Source: JACCTH01 sp050741915 | GTDB taxonomy: Bacteria > Actinomycetota > Acidimicrobiia > Spongiisociales > ZC4RG35 | Direction of reading: 5' to 3' | Assembly (NCBI GenBank): GCA_050741915.1 | Contig: JBOGEX010000066.1 | Coordinates: forward strand, 1 to 6,027 | DNA length: 6,027 nt | Part shown: positions 1 through 6,027 of the stretch, in pieces | How positions within the stretch are numbered: the first letter of the stretch is position 1 | Layout: each line of letters starts with the position of its first letter | Translations under genes and position numbers: made by a program | Notes under the pieces: generated by a model | Seen by the model: the letters and a program-made list of their open reading frames with translations, nothing else | Told to the model about the DNA's origin: nothing | Database searches by the model: none

Positions 1-215
1 GAGGCGACGTCATCCGTCCGCGCCCCGGCGGCGGCGAGAGCGATCTCGACGTTGCGGCAGGCGGCGGCGAATTGGGCAACCAATCCGTCGTCGAGGGATC
101 CGTCGGCGTGATGGCCGGTTTGGCCGGCAAGGAAAATCGGTTCACCCTCTTCCGGAACGACAACATGGCTGAACCCCACCGCCCGGGGAAGACCCTCCGG
201 GTTGATCTGCTTCAT
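1..215 (-). CDS. RidA family protein (YjgF/YER057c/UK114), 5' part
   Basis: RidA-family proteins are small trimeric enzymes that hydrolyse reactive enamine/imine intermediates to ketones and ammonia. The window holds the first 71 residues of about 130; the rest lies beyond the left edge. The family look is clear: an N-terminal segment with VGFSHVVV, the strand-turn IFLAGQTGHHADGS (about residues 27-40), and the helix VAQFAAACRNVEIALAAAGA (46-65). The usual catalytic arginine falls in the missing half, so activity cannot be judged. The ATG (215-213) overlaps the TGA of the upstream crotonase gene as ATGA, which suggests translational coupling. Next to a CoA-ester flavin monooxygenase, a deaminase of this family would fit removal of the amino group from a 2-aminobenzoyl-CoA-derived intermediate; that role is inferred from context. 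Confidence 0.85.
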   Translation of the reverse strand, partial: MKQINPEGLPRAVGFSHVVVPEEGEPIFLAGQTGHHADGSLDDGLVAQFAAACRNVEIALAAAGARTDDVA

Positions 216-1027
216 GCACCCCTCCATCGCGGATCTCGCCTGTCGATGAACGCCTGATGGAACTCGTGGTGATCATCGCTTCTCATCAGCAGGGCCTGGG
301 CCCAGGCCTCGAGCTCGATGGAGGCAGCGAGACTCATGTCGAGTTCGCGGGTCAAGAGTGACTTGGTGGCGCCTAGCGCCCAGGCGGGCCCGGCGCTGAG
401 ACGGCCCGCGATTGCATCAAGGTCCGCGCCGAGATCATTCACCCTGCGACCTAGGCCGATCCTCTCGGCTTCCTCGGCCCCAACCCTTTCGCCGAGAAGC
501 AAGAGTTCGCTGGCCCGCCCCAGCCCCACCACCCGGGGGAGGAGGTAGGCGGCGCCCATGTCTGATCCCGCCAATCCGACTCTGGTGAAAAGGAAATGGA
601 AGGAAGCGTTAGGCGCCAGCAGACGCAGATCGGCGGCGAGGGCGATAACCGCCCCGGCCCCAGCCGCCACCCCGTTGACCGCGGCGATGATCGGGATGGG
701 CAGTTCCCGCATCCGCTGGACGACGGCCCCGGTCATCCGCGTGAATTCGAGCAGGTCTTTCGGGGACATCTCTTGCAATGCCCCGATGATCTCTCCGACG
801 TCTCCCCCCGAGCAGAAGCCCTTGCCCTCGCCGGTGATAGTGAGGACCCGAACGTCATCACGCTGGGAAAGCTCCGCCAGGAGGTCTCTGAGGTCGGCAT
901 AAACCTCGAAAGTCAGCGCGTTGAGCCTCTCTGGTCGAGTGAAGACGACGCGGCCGATGCCTGCAGCGGTCGAGAACCCGAAGTACTTCCAATCGTTGTG
1001 AGGGGTGATCGATCCGCGAAAGGCCAT
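212..1027 (-). CDS. Crotonase-fold (enoyl-CoA hydratase/isomerase family) protein, probably not a classical hydratase
   Basis: 271 residues, normal length for the family. The oxyanion-hole segments are GKGFCSGGD (about 68-76) and NGVAAGAGAVIALAADLRL (118-136), which hold the CoA thioester. Both catalytic glutamates of classical enoyl-CoA hydratase appear replaced: the first position reads V (about 127) and the second F (about 147). The segment RVGLAGSDMGAAYLLPRVVG (149-168) instead carries an aspartate, resembling the one used by isomerase-type crotonases such as PaaG. I recall similar RVGLAG-DMG segments in crotonases encoded beside 2-aminobenzoyl-CoA monooxygenases. A role in isomerisation or ring opening of a dearomatised CoA ester is therefore more likely than simple hydration, but this is inferred. 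Start: the ATG lies 4 nt after the upstream stop, with a weak AGGTTGAG ribosome site. The stop overlaps the RidA start. Confidence 0.88.
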   Translation of the reverse strand: MAFRGSITPHNDWKYFGFSTAAGIGRVVFTRPERLNALTFEVYADLRDLLAELSQRDDVRVLTITGEGKGFCSGGDVGEIIGALQEMSPKDLLEFTRMTGAVVQRMRELPIPIIAAVNGVAAGAGAVIALAADLRLLAPNASFHFLFTRVGLAGSDMGAAYLLPRVVGLGRASELLLLGERVGAEEAERIGLGRRVNDLGADLDAIAGRLSAGPAWALGATKSLLTRELDMSLAASIELEAWAQALLMRSDDHHEFHQAFIDRRDPRWRGA

Positions 1028-1031
1028 CGGC

Positions 1032-3029
1032 TCAACCTAGTGGTCGCTTGTGATCGGGACCGATTCGAACCAGGTCGGCGCGGCCGGAACCGATCGCGGT
1101 GTTGGCGTCATCGAGGGTGTTCAGTCCTCCTCCGACCAGAACCCGGACCCCTCCCCGGAGGCGGATCGTGGCAGCCAGCGGGAGGAGGTAGCCGCGCCGA
1201 TAGGGCGGCTCGTATTCCGGAACGGCTCCACCGCCACATACCTCGATCAGTTCGACGCCGTTGGCGGCCAACATTTTTGCCGCGCTGATCGCCTCCTCCT
1301 CCGTAATCCCGCCGCGGGTGAAGTCCGTGGCCGAGAATCGAAGGGCGATTGTCCCTTCCCAGACATCCCGCACGGCCTGCACGACTGCGAGCGGGAAGCG
1401 AAGCCGATTCTCGATTAAACCTCCGTAGCGGTCATCGCGGAGGTTGGTCAAAGGCGAGATAAAGCTCGCCAGGAGGTTTCCTTGGGCGGCATCGATCATC
1501 AGGAGACTGACTCCGGGGCGAACACGATGGGCGGCCCGGGTGAAGTCGACGATGACTCGCTCCATGTCGGCCGGCGACATCTGCCGCGAGGGGCGATGGG
1601 CACTTGTGTAGGCGGTTGCGGAGGCGGCGAGGGTTTGCCAGCCGTCGTCGAGCAGAGGGCGGTCCAGCCCATCCTCGGGAGGGCGGCCGGAGGCGCGGGG
1701 CCCGGCGTGGGTAAGGACGACGCCCTCCCACTCAGCTCTTGTTTCTTCGCTCGTCGGATGGCGCAGGGATTGCCGCCCCTCGAGGCTGACGGCGAGAGCC
1801 GGCGACATGACAAATCCTCCCGGACCTACCAGCCGGTTACGAAACATCGTCTGACCGATGGTGAAGGAGGTGAGGGCGGGTACTGCTACCCCCCCGGCAG
1901 GTGAGGCCAGCCGACCGACGACGGCGGCCAGCCGGGGATCGCTTCGCTCGACATCGAGATAGCTCACTCGACCCGACCTGGTCAGCAGGTTGAAGGCAAA
2001 CATGGGCGCCGGAAGATCCTGGAGGTTCGAGACGTGTTCGAAATAGAGAGCGCTGTCGAGGGCGGCCTCCTGAAATCGTGCCACCGGGGGCTGGCGGTTG
2101 CTTTCGTAGGCGGCCAGTGCCGACGGGAGGTCGTGGGGATAAGAAACGAGCGCGCTATGAAGAGCGGCGGCGTCTTCCATCGCCAACTTGGTTCCGGATC
2201 CAATCGAAAAGTGGGCCGTATGAGCTGCGTCACCCACCAAGACGACAGGGATGTCCTCCGTTCGGAACCAGCGCTGGTTGCGTAGAGTCACGAACCGGAG
2301 CCACTGTGATCGGTTCGAACGGAGCCTGGCCCCGGCGAGGAAGTTGGCAAAGAGCTTCTCGCCAAATCGAATGTTTTGTTCCTCGGTCGCCCCGGCGAGC
2401 TCCGATCCCTGAAAGGCTTCTTATGTCGTCTCGATGATGAAGGTCGACTCCTCGGGCCCATAGGGGTAGGCGTGGGCCTGGAAGAGGCCGGCAGGCGTGG
2501 GTTCGAAGACGAACGTAAATCCCGAAAGCGCGTGGTCGAGCCCCAGCCAGATGTAGCGAGTGGAGTGAACCATCTCTTTGGATCGGAAGGACTCCGGGTA
2601 GTGACGGCGCCACGTCGAGTTGATGCCGTCGGCAGCAACGACCAAATCGAATCCCGCTTCGTCGCCGGGTCGGAACTCGGTTTCGTAAATGGGGGAGAGG
2701 CCGTGAACGTGTGCCCAGCGGGCGAGAATCGAGAGGAGACTTTTGCGGTTGATGGCGGCAAACGGCTGCCCGGTGGCCTGAACCGTGTGCTCCGGCCGGT
2801 GGATCGAGATCGTCGACCATCGGACCAAGGCCTTGTCGAGATCTTCGAAAAGTCCATCGTGACCGCCGGCCAATTCGGTGAGAGTTCCTTCCGAGAAGAC
2901 CACCCCCCATCCGTAGGTCGCGGCAGGTGCGTTTCGTTCGAAAACTTCCACCTGGTGTCCTCCCGAGCGAGCCATCAGGACCGAGAAGTAGAGGCCGGCC
3001 GGACCTCCGCCCACGACGGCGATTCTCAT
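1032..3029 (-). pseudogene. FAD monooxygenase fused to OYE-like domain (2-aminobenzoyl-CoA monooxygenase/reductase or salicylyl-CoA 5-hydroxylase family), broken by one in-frame stop
   Basis: Family members hydroxylate an aromatic CoA thioester with an FAD domain and reduce the product with a fused OYE domain. The frame spans 665 codons; codon 203 is TAA. FAD domain: GGGPAG (7-12) with ribose-binding E31 in VEVFERN, DG motif in VVAADGINS (130-138), and after the stop GDAAHTAHFSIGSGTKLAMEDA (266-287, the second flavin motif). The OYE-like part (about 384-665) keeps SPLTN..DDRYGG..ENRLRFP, FSATD and GRADL but reads IDAAQGNLLASF where relatives have H-x-A-H-G-Y-L-L. It also lacks about 30 residues after NRLV and ends soon after GRADL. 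Relatives are about 760-790 residues. The start overlaps the LLM gene stop (ATGA). It may be a point-mutated gene, a base-call error or a readthrough case. Without the stop I would call it functional in its FAD half. Confidence 0.8.
2421..2423 (-). other. In-frame TAA stop within the fused flavoprotein gene
   Basis: Minus-strand codon 203 is TAA, between FIIETT and EAFQGSELAGATEEQ. Family members usually have ETTEE or similar here, so the codon probably replaces a glutamate; GAA to TAA is one G-to-T change. The frame is unchanged on both sides: the fragments start 738 nt (246 codons) apart. The next in-frame start-like codon is a GTG at 2291-2289 with no evident ribosome site, so efficient re-initiation of the distal part is unlikely. 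Confidence 0.95.
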
Positions 3030-3868
3030 GACCGGTTGACAATCGATGCCAACCGTTCGACTTCGGACAGGTCAGCGATGGCCGGAAGGAGAACGAGCTC
3101 ATCGCATCCAGCCTCTTCATACGCCCGCAGGAAGTTGGTCAGCTGACTCGCAGAGGTGAGACCGGCCTCGGCGATCCTTTGCGCGAATGGTCCGGTGAAG
3201 CGGTAATAGTCGAGCAGATAGGAGTGGACGGCCTCGACGTCGCTCAAACCGAAGTAGGCCTGGGCCCAGAGCTGAGGTGAGCCGGGGCGGCCGACGTCTT
3301 CCCAGGCCGCCCTGACTTTGGTGGCGGCCGAGGCGAAGGACCGAGCGGGGCCGCCGCCGTGGACGTAACCGTCGGCCAGCCGGGCCGCCCGAAGAAAGGC
3401 GGGTCCGGAGGCGCCTCCGACCAGAAGGTCAGGCCCACCGATCGAGGCCGGAAGCGGCCCCACTTGGCCGTCCTCCCAATGGTCGCGGATCCGAGCCATC
3501 TGCTCGGTGAGGATGTGGCCCCGTCGTCGGTAGTCGACTCCGGCTGTCTCGTAGTCCTCCCGCCTGGCTCCGACCCCGAGGCCGAGCGTCAGCCTTCCCC
3601 CGGAAAGGGCGTCGAGTGACGCCGCTTGCCTGGCGAGGAGCACCGGGTTGTGGAGCGGGCCGATTATCACCATCGACACGAGGCGGATCTTTTCTGTGAC
3701 CGCGGCGGCGGCGGCCAGGGTGACGAGCGGTTCGGCGGCGTCGTAGTGGACCCGGTCGACAACGCCGAGGCTCGTGAACCCGGCTTCTTCGGCCTGCCTT
3801 GCCCAGGGGATGAGGAGACGAGGCTCGCGACCTGGGATGGCGCTGGGAAGCCCGATGCCAACACGCAT
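3026..3868 (-). CDS. LLM class (luciferase-like) flavin-dependent oxidoreductase
   Basis: 280 residues of the bacterial luciferase-like TIM-barrel superfamily, which uses reduced FMN or F420. Visible hallmarks: N-terminal strand MRVGIGLPS, then WARQAEEAGFTSLGVVDRV (22-40), strand KIRLVSMVIIGPLHNPVLLARQAASLDALSGGRLTLGLGVG (60-100), which carries the classic D-x-LSGGR-x-x-LG-x-G cofactor-loop motif, and LLVGGASGPAFLRAARLADGY (148-168). The C-terminus has the usual CDELVLLP strand. Start: a longer frame reaches 3940, but the added 24 residues do not look like family sequence and run through the operator dyad; the ATG at 3868 has GAGGGA just upstream. It is the first gene of the minus-strand operon, and its TGA overlaps the flavoprotein ATG. 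The substrate and cofactor cannot be read from the sequence. It may supply an additional oxidation or reduction step in the aromatic pathway. Confidence 0.88.
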   Translation of the reverse strand: MRVGIGLPSAIPGREPRLLIPWARQAEEAGFTSLGVVDRVHYDAAEPLVTLAAAAAVTEKIRLVSMVIIGPLHNPVLLARQAASLDALSGGRLTLGLGVGARREDYETAGVDYRRRGHILTEQMARIRDHWEDGQVGPLPASIGGPDLLVGGASGPAFLRAARLADGYVHGGGPARSFASAATKVRAAWEDVGRPGSPQLWAQAYFGLSDVEAVHSYLLDYYRFTGPFAQRIAEAGLTSASQLTNFLRAYEEAGCDELVLLPAIADLSEVERLASIVNRS

Positions 3869-3954
3869 TCCCTCATTCTTCTCGATTCTCTGGGCTGTAA
3901 CCGTCGTACAACGACGGATAAAACCCAGGGTTTCGCACAAGGTATGGTTGGGCC
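3869..3954. promoter_or_regulatory. Divergent intergenic region with promoters for both operons
   Basis: This 86-bp stretch is the only sizeable non-coding gap. It lies between the LLM start (minus) and the acyl-CoA dehydrogenase start (plus), so it must hold the promoters of both units unless they are read from further away. No strong -35/-10 pair was seen on either strand. A weak minus-strand TTGTAC (3911-3906) and a plus-strand GGATAAA (3916-3922) are possible partial elements. The middle is occupied by a dyad described separately. Confidence 0.65.
3888..3930. promoter_or_regulatory. Candidate operator: 43-bp interrupted palindrome
   Basis: The core is CCGTCGT-ACA-ACGACGG (3901-3917), a perfect 7-bp inverted repeat around a 3-bp spacer. 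Symmetry about base 3909 extends outward: TA at 3898-3899 pairs with TA at 3919-3920, and CTCTGGG (3888-3894) pairs with CCCAGGG (3924-3930) with one mismatch. Of 21 arm positions, 17 are complementary. Placement midway between divergent catabolic genes fits binding by a dimeric regulator, for example a TetR- or GntR-type CoA-ester sensor; no regulator gene is in the window, so the protein is unknown. A hairpin role in RNA is possible but less likely. Confidence 0.65.
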
Positions 3955-5082
3955 GTGGACCTGTTCGAGCTCTCGGCTCAGTCGCGCCAGTTGCTCGAGG
4001 AGGCCCAGGCGATCGGGACCGAGTTGGCTCCCCTGGCGGAGAAGGACCCGAGCTCGATTAACCGCCCCCTTCTCGCGGCTCTGGCCGAGCGGGGGTTGTT
4101 GGGCCGGCTCTTTCCAAACGATGGCAATGTCTCGGCTCTCGATCTGTGCCTGATCCGACAAGGTCTGGCGCGATCGTCGACCCATGCCGAGACCGCCTTT
4201 GCGATGCAGGGACTAGGGGCGAATCCGATCTTTCAGTCCGGGTCGAAGGAGATGATCGCCCGTTTCATCCCGGCTGTTGCTCGGGGCGAGTCGGTGCCCG
4301 CTTTCGCCTTGACCGAGCCCGGGGCCGGCTCCGATGCGGCGCACATCGAACTTAGGGCCGAGACCGACGGAGAAGGGTTTCGGCTCTCAGGGGAAAAGAC
4401 ATACATCTCCAACGCCCCGGAGGCCGATGTCTACACCGTCTTTGCTCGCACCTCGGAGGGCCGGGGAGGAATCTCGGCCTTTGCCGTGGCCGGATCAGTT
4501 CCTGGCGTTTCCGGGCAAAAGATCGCCATGATGAGCCCCCATCCAATCGGCCGCGTCGCCTTCGACGGAGTGAGAGTCGAGCGGGCCGACATGATCGGAG
4601 GAGAAGGCGACGGGTTCGCGGTAGCGATGAAAACACTCGATCTCTTCCGACCATCGGTGGGGGCGTTTGCCGTCGGCATGGCCGAGGCTGCGCGGGATCT
4701 GGCCCTCAACCATGCGTCCACCCGCCAGGCGTTCGGCCGGCCCATCGTTCGCTTTCAAGCGGTTTCCCACTTGCTCGCCAACATGGCGATTGAAATCGAG
4801 GCGGCGCGCATGCTCGTGTATCGGGCGGCTGCCGCCCACGACCGGGCAAGTCACGACCTTCTCACCGGGCTGGCGGCGGCGGCCAAGGTTTTCGCCACCG
4901 AGACTGCCCAACGAGCCGTCGACGGAGCCCTTCAGATTCTGGGAGCGCGGGGCCTCGAGGAGGACCACCCGCTCGCCCGTCTCTATCAAGAGGTGCGAGC
5001 GCCTCGTATCTATGAGGGCACTTCGGAGATCCAGCGCAATGTCATCGCTCGCGAGGTGGCCGCGGGGCGATGGCCGCGATGA
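3955..5082 (+). CDS. Acyl-CoA dehydrogenase
   Basis: 375 residues, the standard length. The enzyme removes two hydrogens from an acyl-CoA to give a 2-enoyl-CoA, passing electrons from FAD to an electron-transfer flavoprotein. The N-terminal helical domain is followed by the FAD/substrate segment FALTEPGAGSDAAHIELRA (117-135), GFRLSGEKTYISNA (141-154), the C-terminal helical domain with STRQAFGRPIVRFQAV (255-270), and IYEGTSEIQRNVIAR (352-366). E354 in IYEGT is the usual catalytic base position. Start: an upstream in-frame TAA at 3919 leaves GTG (3955) as the only plausible start; AAGG lies about 12 nt before it, a long spacing, so initiation may be weak. It is transcribed away from the flavin oxidoreductase operon, sharing the dyad region. 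It probably acts on an acyl-CoA produced in the same aromatic pathway. Confidence 0.93.
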   Translation: MDLFELSAQSRQLLEEAQAIGTELAPLAEKDPSSINRPLLAALAERGLLGRLFPNDGNVSALDLCLIRQGLARSSTHAETAFAMQGLGANPIFQSGSKEMIARFIPAVARGESVPAFALTEPGAGSDAAHIELRAETDGEGFRLSGEKTYISNAPEADVYTVFARTSEGRGGISAFAVAGSVPGVSGQKIAMMSPHPIGRVAFDGVRVERADMIGGEGDGFAVAMKTLDLFRPSVGAFAVGMAEAARDLALNHASTRQAFGRPIVRFQAVSHLLANMAIEIEAARMLVYRAAAAHDRASHDLLTGLAAAAKVFATETAQRAVDGALQILGARGLEEDHPLARLYQEVRAPRIYEGTSEIQRNVIAREVAAGRWPR

Positions 5083-5101
5083 ATTTGCCGAGATGAATTT
5101 G
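5078..5101 (+). repeat. 10-bp tandem repeat GATGAATTTG creating two ATGA overlaps
   Basis: GATGAATTTG occurs at 5078-5087 and 5092-5101, separated by CCGA (14-nt period). The first copy gives ATGA with the dehydrogenase stop (5080-5082) and opens a five-codon frame MNLPR (5079-5096). The TGA of that mini-frame overlaps the ATG of the downstream membrane protein at 5093. It looks like a small duplication at a start codon; a coupling relay is possible. Confidence 0.6.
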
Positions 5102-5899
5102 ATCGTCCCTGCTGGGCTCGCCCGGCTTTGGTATTGGGGCGGGCTCGCCGGGGGCGTTGTGGCCTTTGCGGCCGTGGTAGTCGGCTGGCAACTCCTCTCC
5201 GGTTTTGGTGATTCGACCTCCCGCACTCTCACGCTTCTCAACACCACCCTCGAGACAACCGTCGAAAGCGCCAGTACTGCCCTCGAGACACTGGCGCTGG
5301 CCGAGGAGGGCATGGAACAGACTGAGATCGCCTTGGGTTCAGCGGGAACGGGTCTGACCCAGATGGGCCTGGTTCTCACCGATACGGCCGAGCTGCTCGG
5401 GTCCCGGGTCCCCAACACCCTTGAGGCAATCAACGCTTCGTTCCCGGCGATGATCGACACGGCCCGGGTGATTGATACCACCATGTCGACCCTCGCCTTT
5501 CTCGGTGTCGATTACGCGCCTGCCATTCCTCTCGACGAGTCACTCGAAGCCGTGTCTGACGACCTCGCTCCTCTCAGCCAAAGCTTGCGGGCGCAGGCGG
5601 GTCCGCTGGCGGCGACCGCGACCGAGATCGACTCGGTCGGCCAGGCGGTCGACTCGGTCGGAGAGAGTGTGAATTCCATCACCGAAGAGCTGGCGCGGAG
5701 CAGGGAGTTGGTTACTCGCTATCAAACTGCCGCGGCCGACGCCACCGCGCTGGTCTCAGAAGTCACCGCCAGCTTCAACGGGCAAATAGCGCTCGCTCGC
5801 ATCTTGCTCCTCACGCTGGGAGTCGCAGTCCTCATCCTGATGACGGTGCCGGTAGTGTTGGGAAGAAAGGCGATGGAGGTGGCGGGGATCCGCATCTGA
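5093..5899 (+). CDS. Membrane protein with two transmembrane segments and a long helical middle, function unknown
   Basis: 268 residues; no recognised family. TM1 is about residues 12-35 (LWYWGGLAGGVVAFAAVVVG onward) and TM2 about 233-256 (ALARILLLTLGVAVLILMTV onward). The 195-residue middle is rich in Ala, Leu, Thr, Ser, Glu and Asp, with heptad-like spacing, suggesting a coiled-coil or helical bundle. With two membrane segments, both ends lie on the same side and the middle loops across. The LxTLxxxLE pattern (46-70) and IDSVGQAVDSVGESVNSI (179-196) show the periodicity best. Start: ATG at 5093 comes 11 nt after the dehydrogenase stop; the reading frame further upstream overlaps the dehydrogenase in a shadow frame. 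It lacks a cytoplasmic signalling domain. It is probably cotranscribed with the dehydrogenase, but a catabolic role is doubtful; a sensor-like or structural envelope role is only a guess. Confidence 0.78.
   Translation: MNLIVPAGLARLWYWGGLAGGVVAFAAVVVGWQLLSGFGDSTSRTLTLLNTTLETTVESASTALETLALAEEGMEQTEIALGSAGTGLTQMGLVLTDTAELLGSRVPNTLEAINASFPAMIDTARVIDTTMSTLAFLGVDYAPAIPLDESLEAVSDDLAPLSQSLRAQAGPLAATATEIDSVGQAVDSVGESVNSITEELARSRELVTRYQTAAADATALVSEVTASFNGQIALARILLLTLGVAVLILMTVPVVLGRKAMEVAGIRI
5628..5661 (+). repeat. Two copies of a 13-bp repeat, 21 bp apart, coding for a heptad repeat
   Basis: TCGACTCGGTCGG occurs at 5628-5640 and 5649-5661. The 21-bp offset is exactly seven codons, giving DSVGQAV followed by DSVGESV in the membrane protein. 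This supports a coiled-coil segment that grew by duplication of a heptad. Confidence 0.7.
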
Positions 5900-5932
5900 T
5901 CCATTCTGTTCTGAAAATACGGTTCCCGTTCC
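5900..5932. other. Short convergent intergenic gap, probable IS boundary
   Basis: 33 bp separate the membrane-protein stop from the stop of the right-edge gene. No terminator hairpin was seen. GTTCCC occurs twice in a row (GGTTCCCGTTCCC, near 5921-5933), which could be part of an element end, but the other end is outside the window. Confidence 0.35.
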
Positions 5933-6027
5933 CTAGGCGGCAGTCTGATCGAGGGTGACCTTGTAGCCGAGGTTTTCCAGCTGGCGGATGGCCCGTTTGC
6001 GGATCTGTTCGGTGGTGTTGTTGGCAA
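5933..6027 (-). CDS. C-terminal end of a probable IS transposase
   Basis: The last 30 codons of a gene entering from the right edge, ending in TAG (5935-5933). The visible protein is NNTTEQIRKRAIRQLENLGY followed by KVTLDQTAA. A basic helix followed by LxxLGYxVTLxxxA at the very C-terminus is common among bacterial DDE-type transposases. No catalytic residue is in view and the family cannot be assigned. The longer open frame over 5722-6027 is a shadow frame that overlaps the membrane protein gene. Confidence 0.55.
   Translation of the reverse strand, partial: ANNTTEQIRKRAIRQLENLGYKVTLDQTAA

Noticed and set aside
596..1288. 230-codon plus-strand open frame
   Set aside because: Antisense to the crotonase gene and the flavoprotein end; Arg/Gly-rich shadow.
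1032..2291. Distal part of the flavoprotein as an independent gene starting at GTG 2291
   Set aside because: The frame is continuous with the upstream part except for TAA, the GTG falls within the FAD domain, and no ribosome site precedes it.
2230..3120. 296-codon minus-strand open frame
   Set aside because: It overlaps the monooxygenase in another frame, is very rich in Arg, Pro and Ser, and shows no family motif; a high-GC shadow.
2376..3146. 256-codon plus-strand open frame
   Set aside because: Antisense shadow of the FAD domain; no motif and no ribosome site.
3901..3917. Palindrome as a transcription terminator
   Set aside because: No U-rich tract follows on either strand, and both neighbouring genes start, rather than end, at this region.
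3869..3940. 24-residue N-terminal extension of the LLM protein
   Set aside because: The extension is not family-like and passes through the operator dyad; the ATG at 3868 begins the typical MRVGIGLP strand.
4667..5092. Upstream extension of the membrane-protein frame
   Set aside because: It lies within the acyl-CoA dehydrogenase in a different frame with Arg/Pro-rich shadow composition; the real start is 5093.
4495..5484. 329-codon minus-strand open frame opposite the acyl-CoA dehydrogenase and membrane protein
   Set aside because: Antisense to two genes with better evidence, of low-complexity composition, with no recognisable domain.

Overview
The window is GC-rich and gene-dense. It looks like an actinobacterial-type genome, possibly an Acidimicrobiia-like lineage; that rests on GC content, an LLM-class flavin oxidoreductase and CoA-thioester catabolic genes, so the taxonomy is only an inference. 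No rRNA, tRNA or CRISPR array was seen.

Positions 1-3868 hold a tightly packed minus-strand operon, read right to left. It encodes an LLM-class flavin oxidoreductase, a flavin monooxygenase fused to an Old Yellow Enzyme (OYE)-like domain, a crotonase-fold protein, and a RidA-family protein cut by the left edge. Two junctions are 4-nt ATGA overlaps and the third is a 4-nt gap. The fused flavoprotein, the crotonase and RidA match the cluster known for aerobic CoA-thioester degradation of 2-aminobenzoate or salicylate: the ring is activated as a CoA ester, hydroxylated and reduced by the flavoprotein, and opened and shortened by beta-oxidation-type enzymes. RidA would remove the enamine/imine nitrogen.

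The central flavoprotein gene carries one in-frame TAA (2421-2423). The frame is intact on both sides and the family sequence continues directly across the stop. Its OYE-like half also seems internally shortened and lacks the usual ligand-binding and active-site residues.

A divergent 86-bp intergenic region (3869-3954) separates this operon from a plus-strand acyl-CoA dehydrogenase (3955-5082). A long dyad, centred on base 3909, fills its middle and is the best candidate operator for both directions. Next on the plus strand is a 268-residue protein with two membrane segments and a long helical middle (5093-5899). It has no recognised function, and its start lies in a small tandem repeat that makes two successive ATGA overlaps.

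The right edge holds the last 30 codons of a minus-strand gene (5933-6027) whose sequence resembles a transposase C-terminus. An insertion sequence therefore probably begins within 33 bp of the membrane-protein stop codon.
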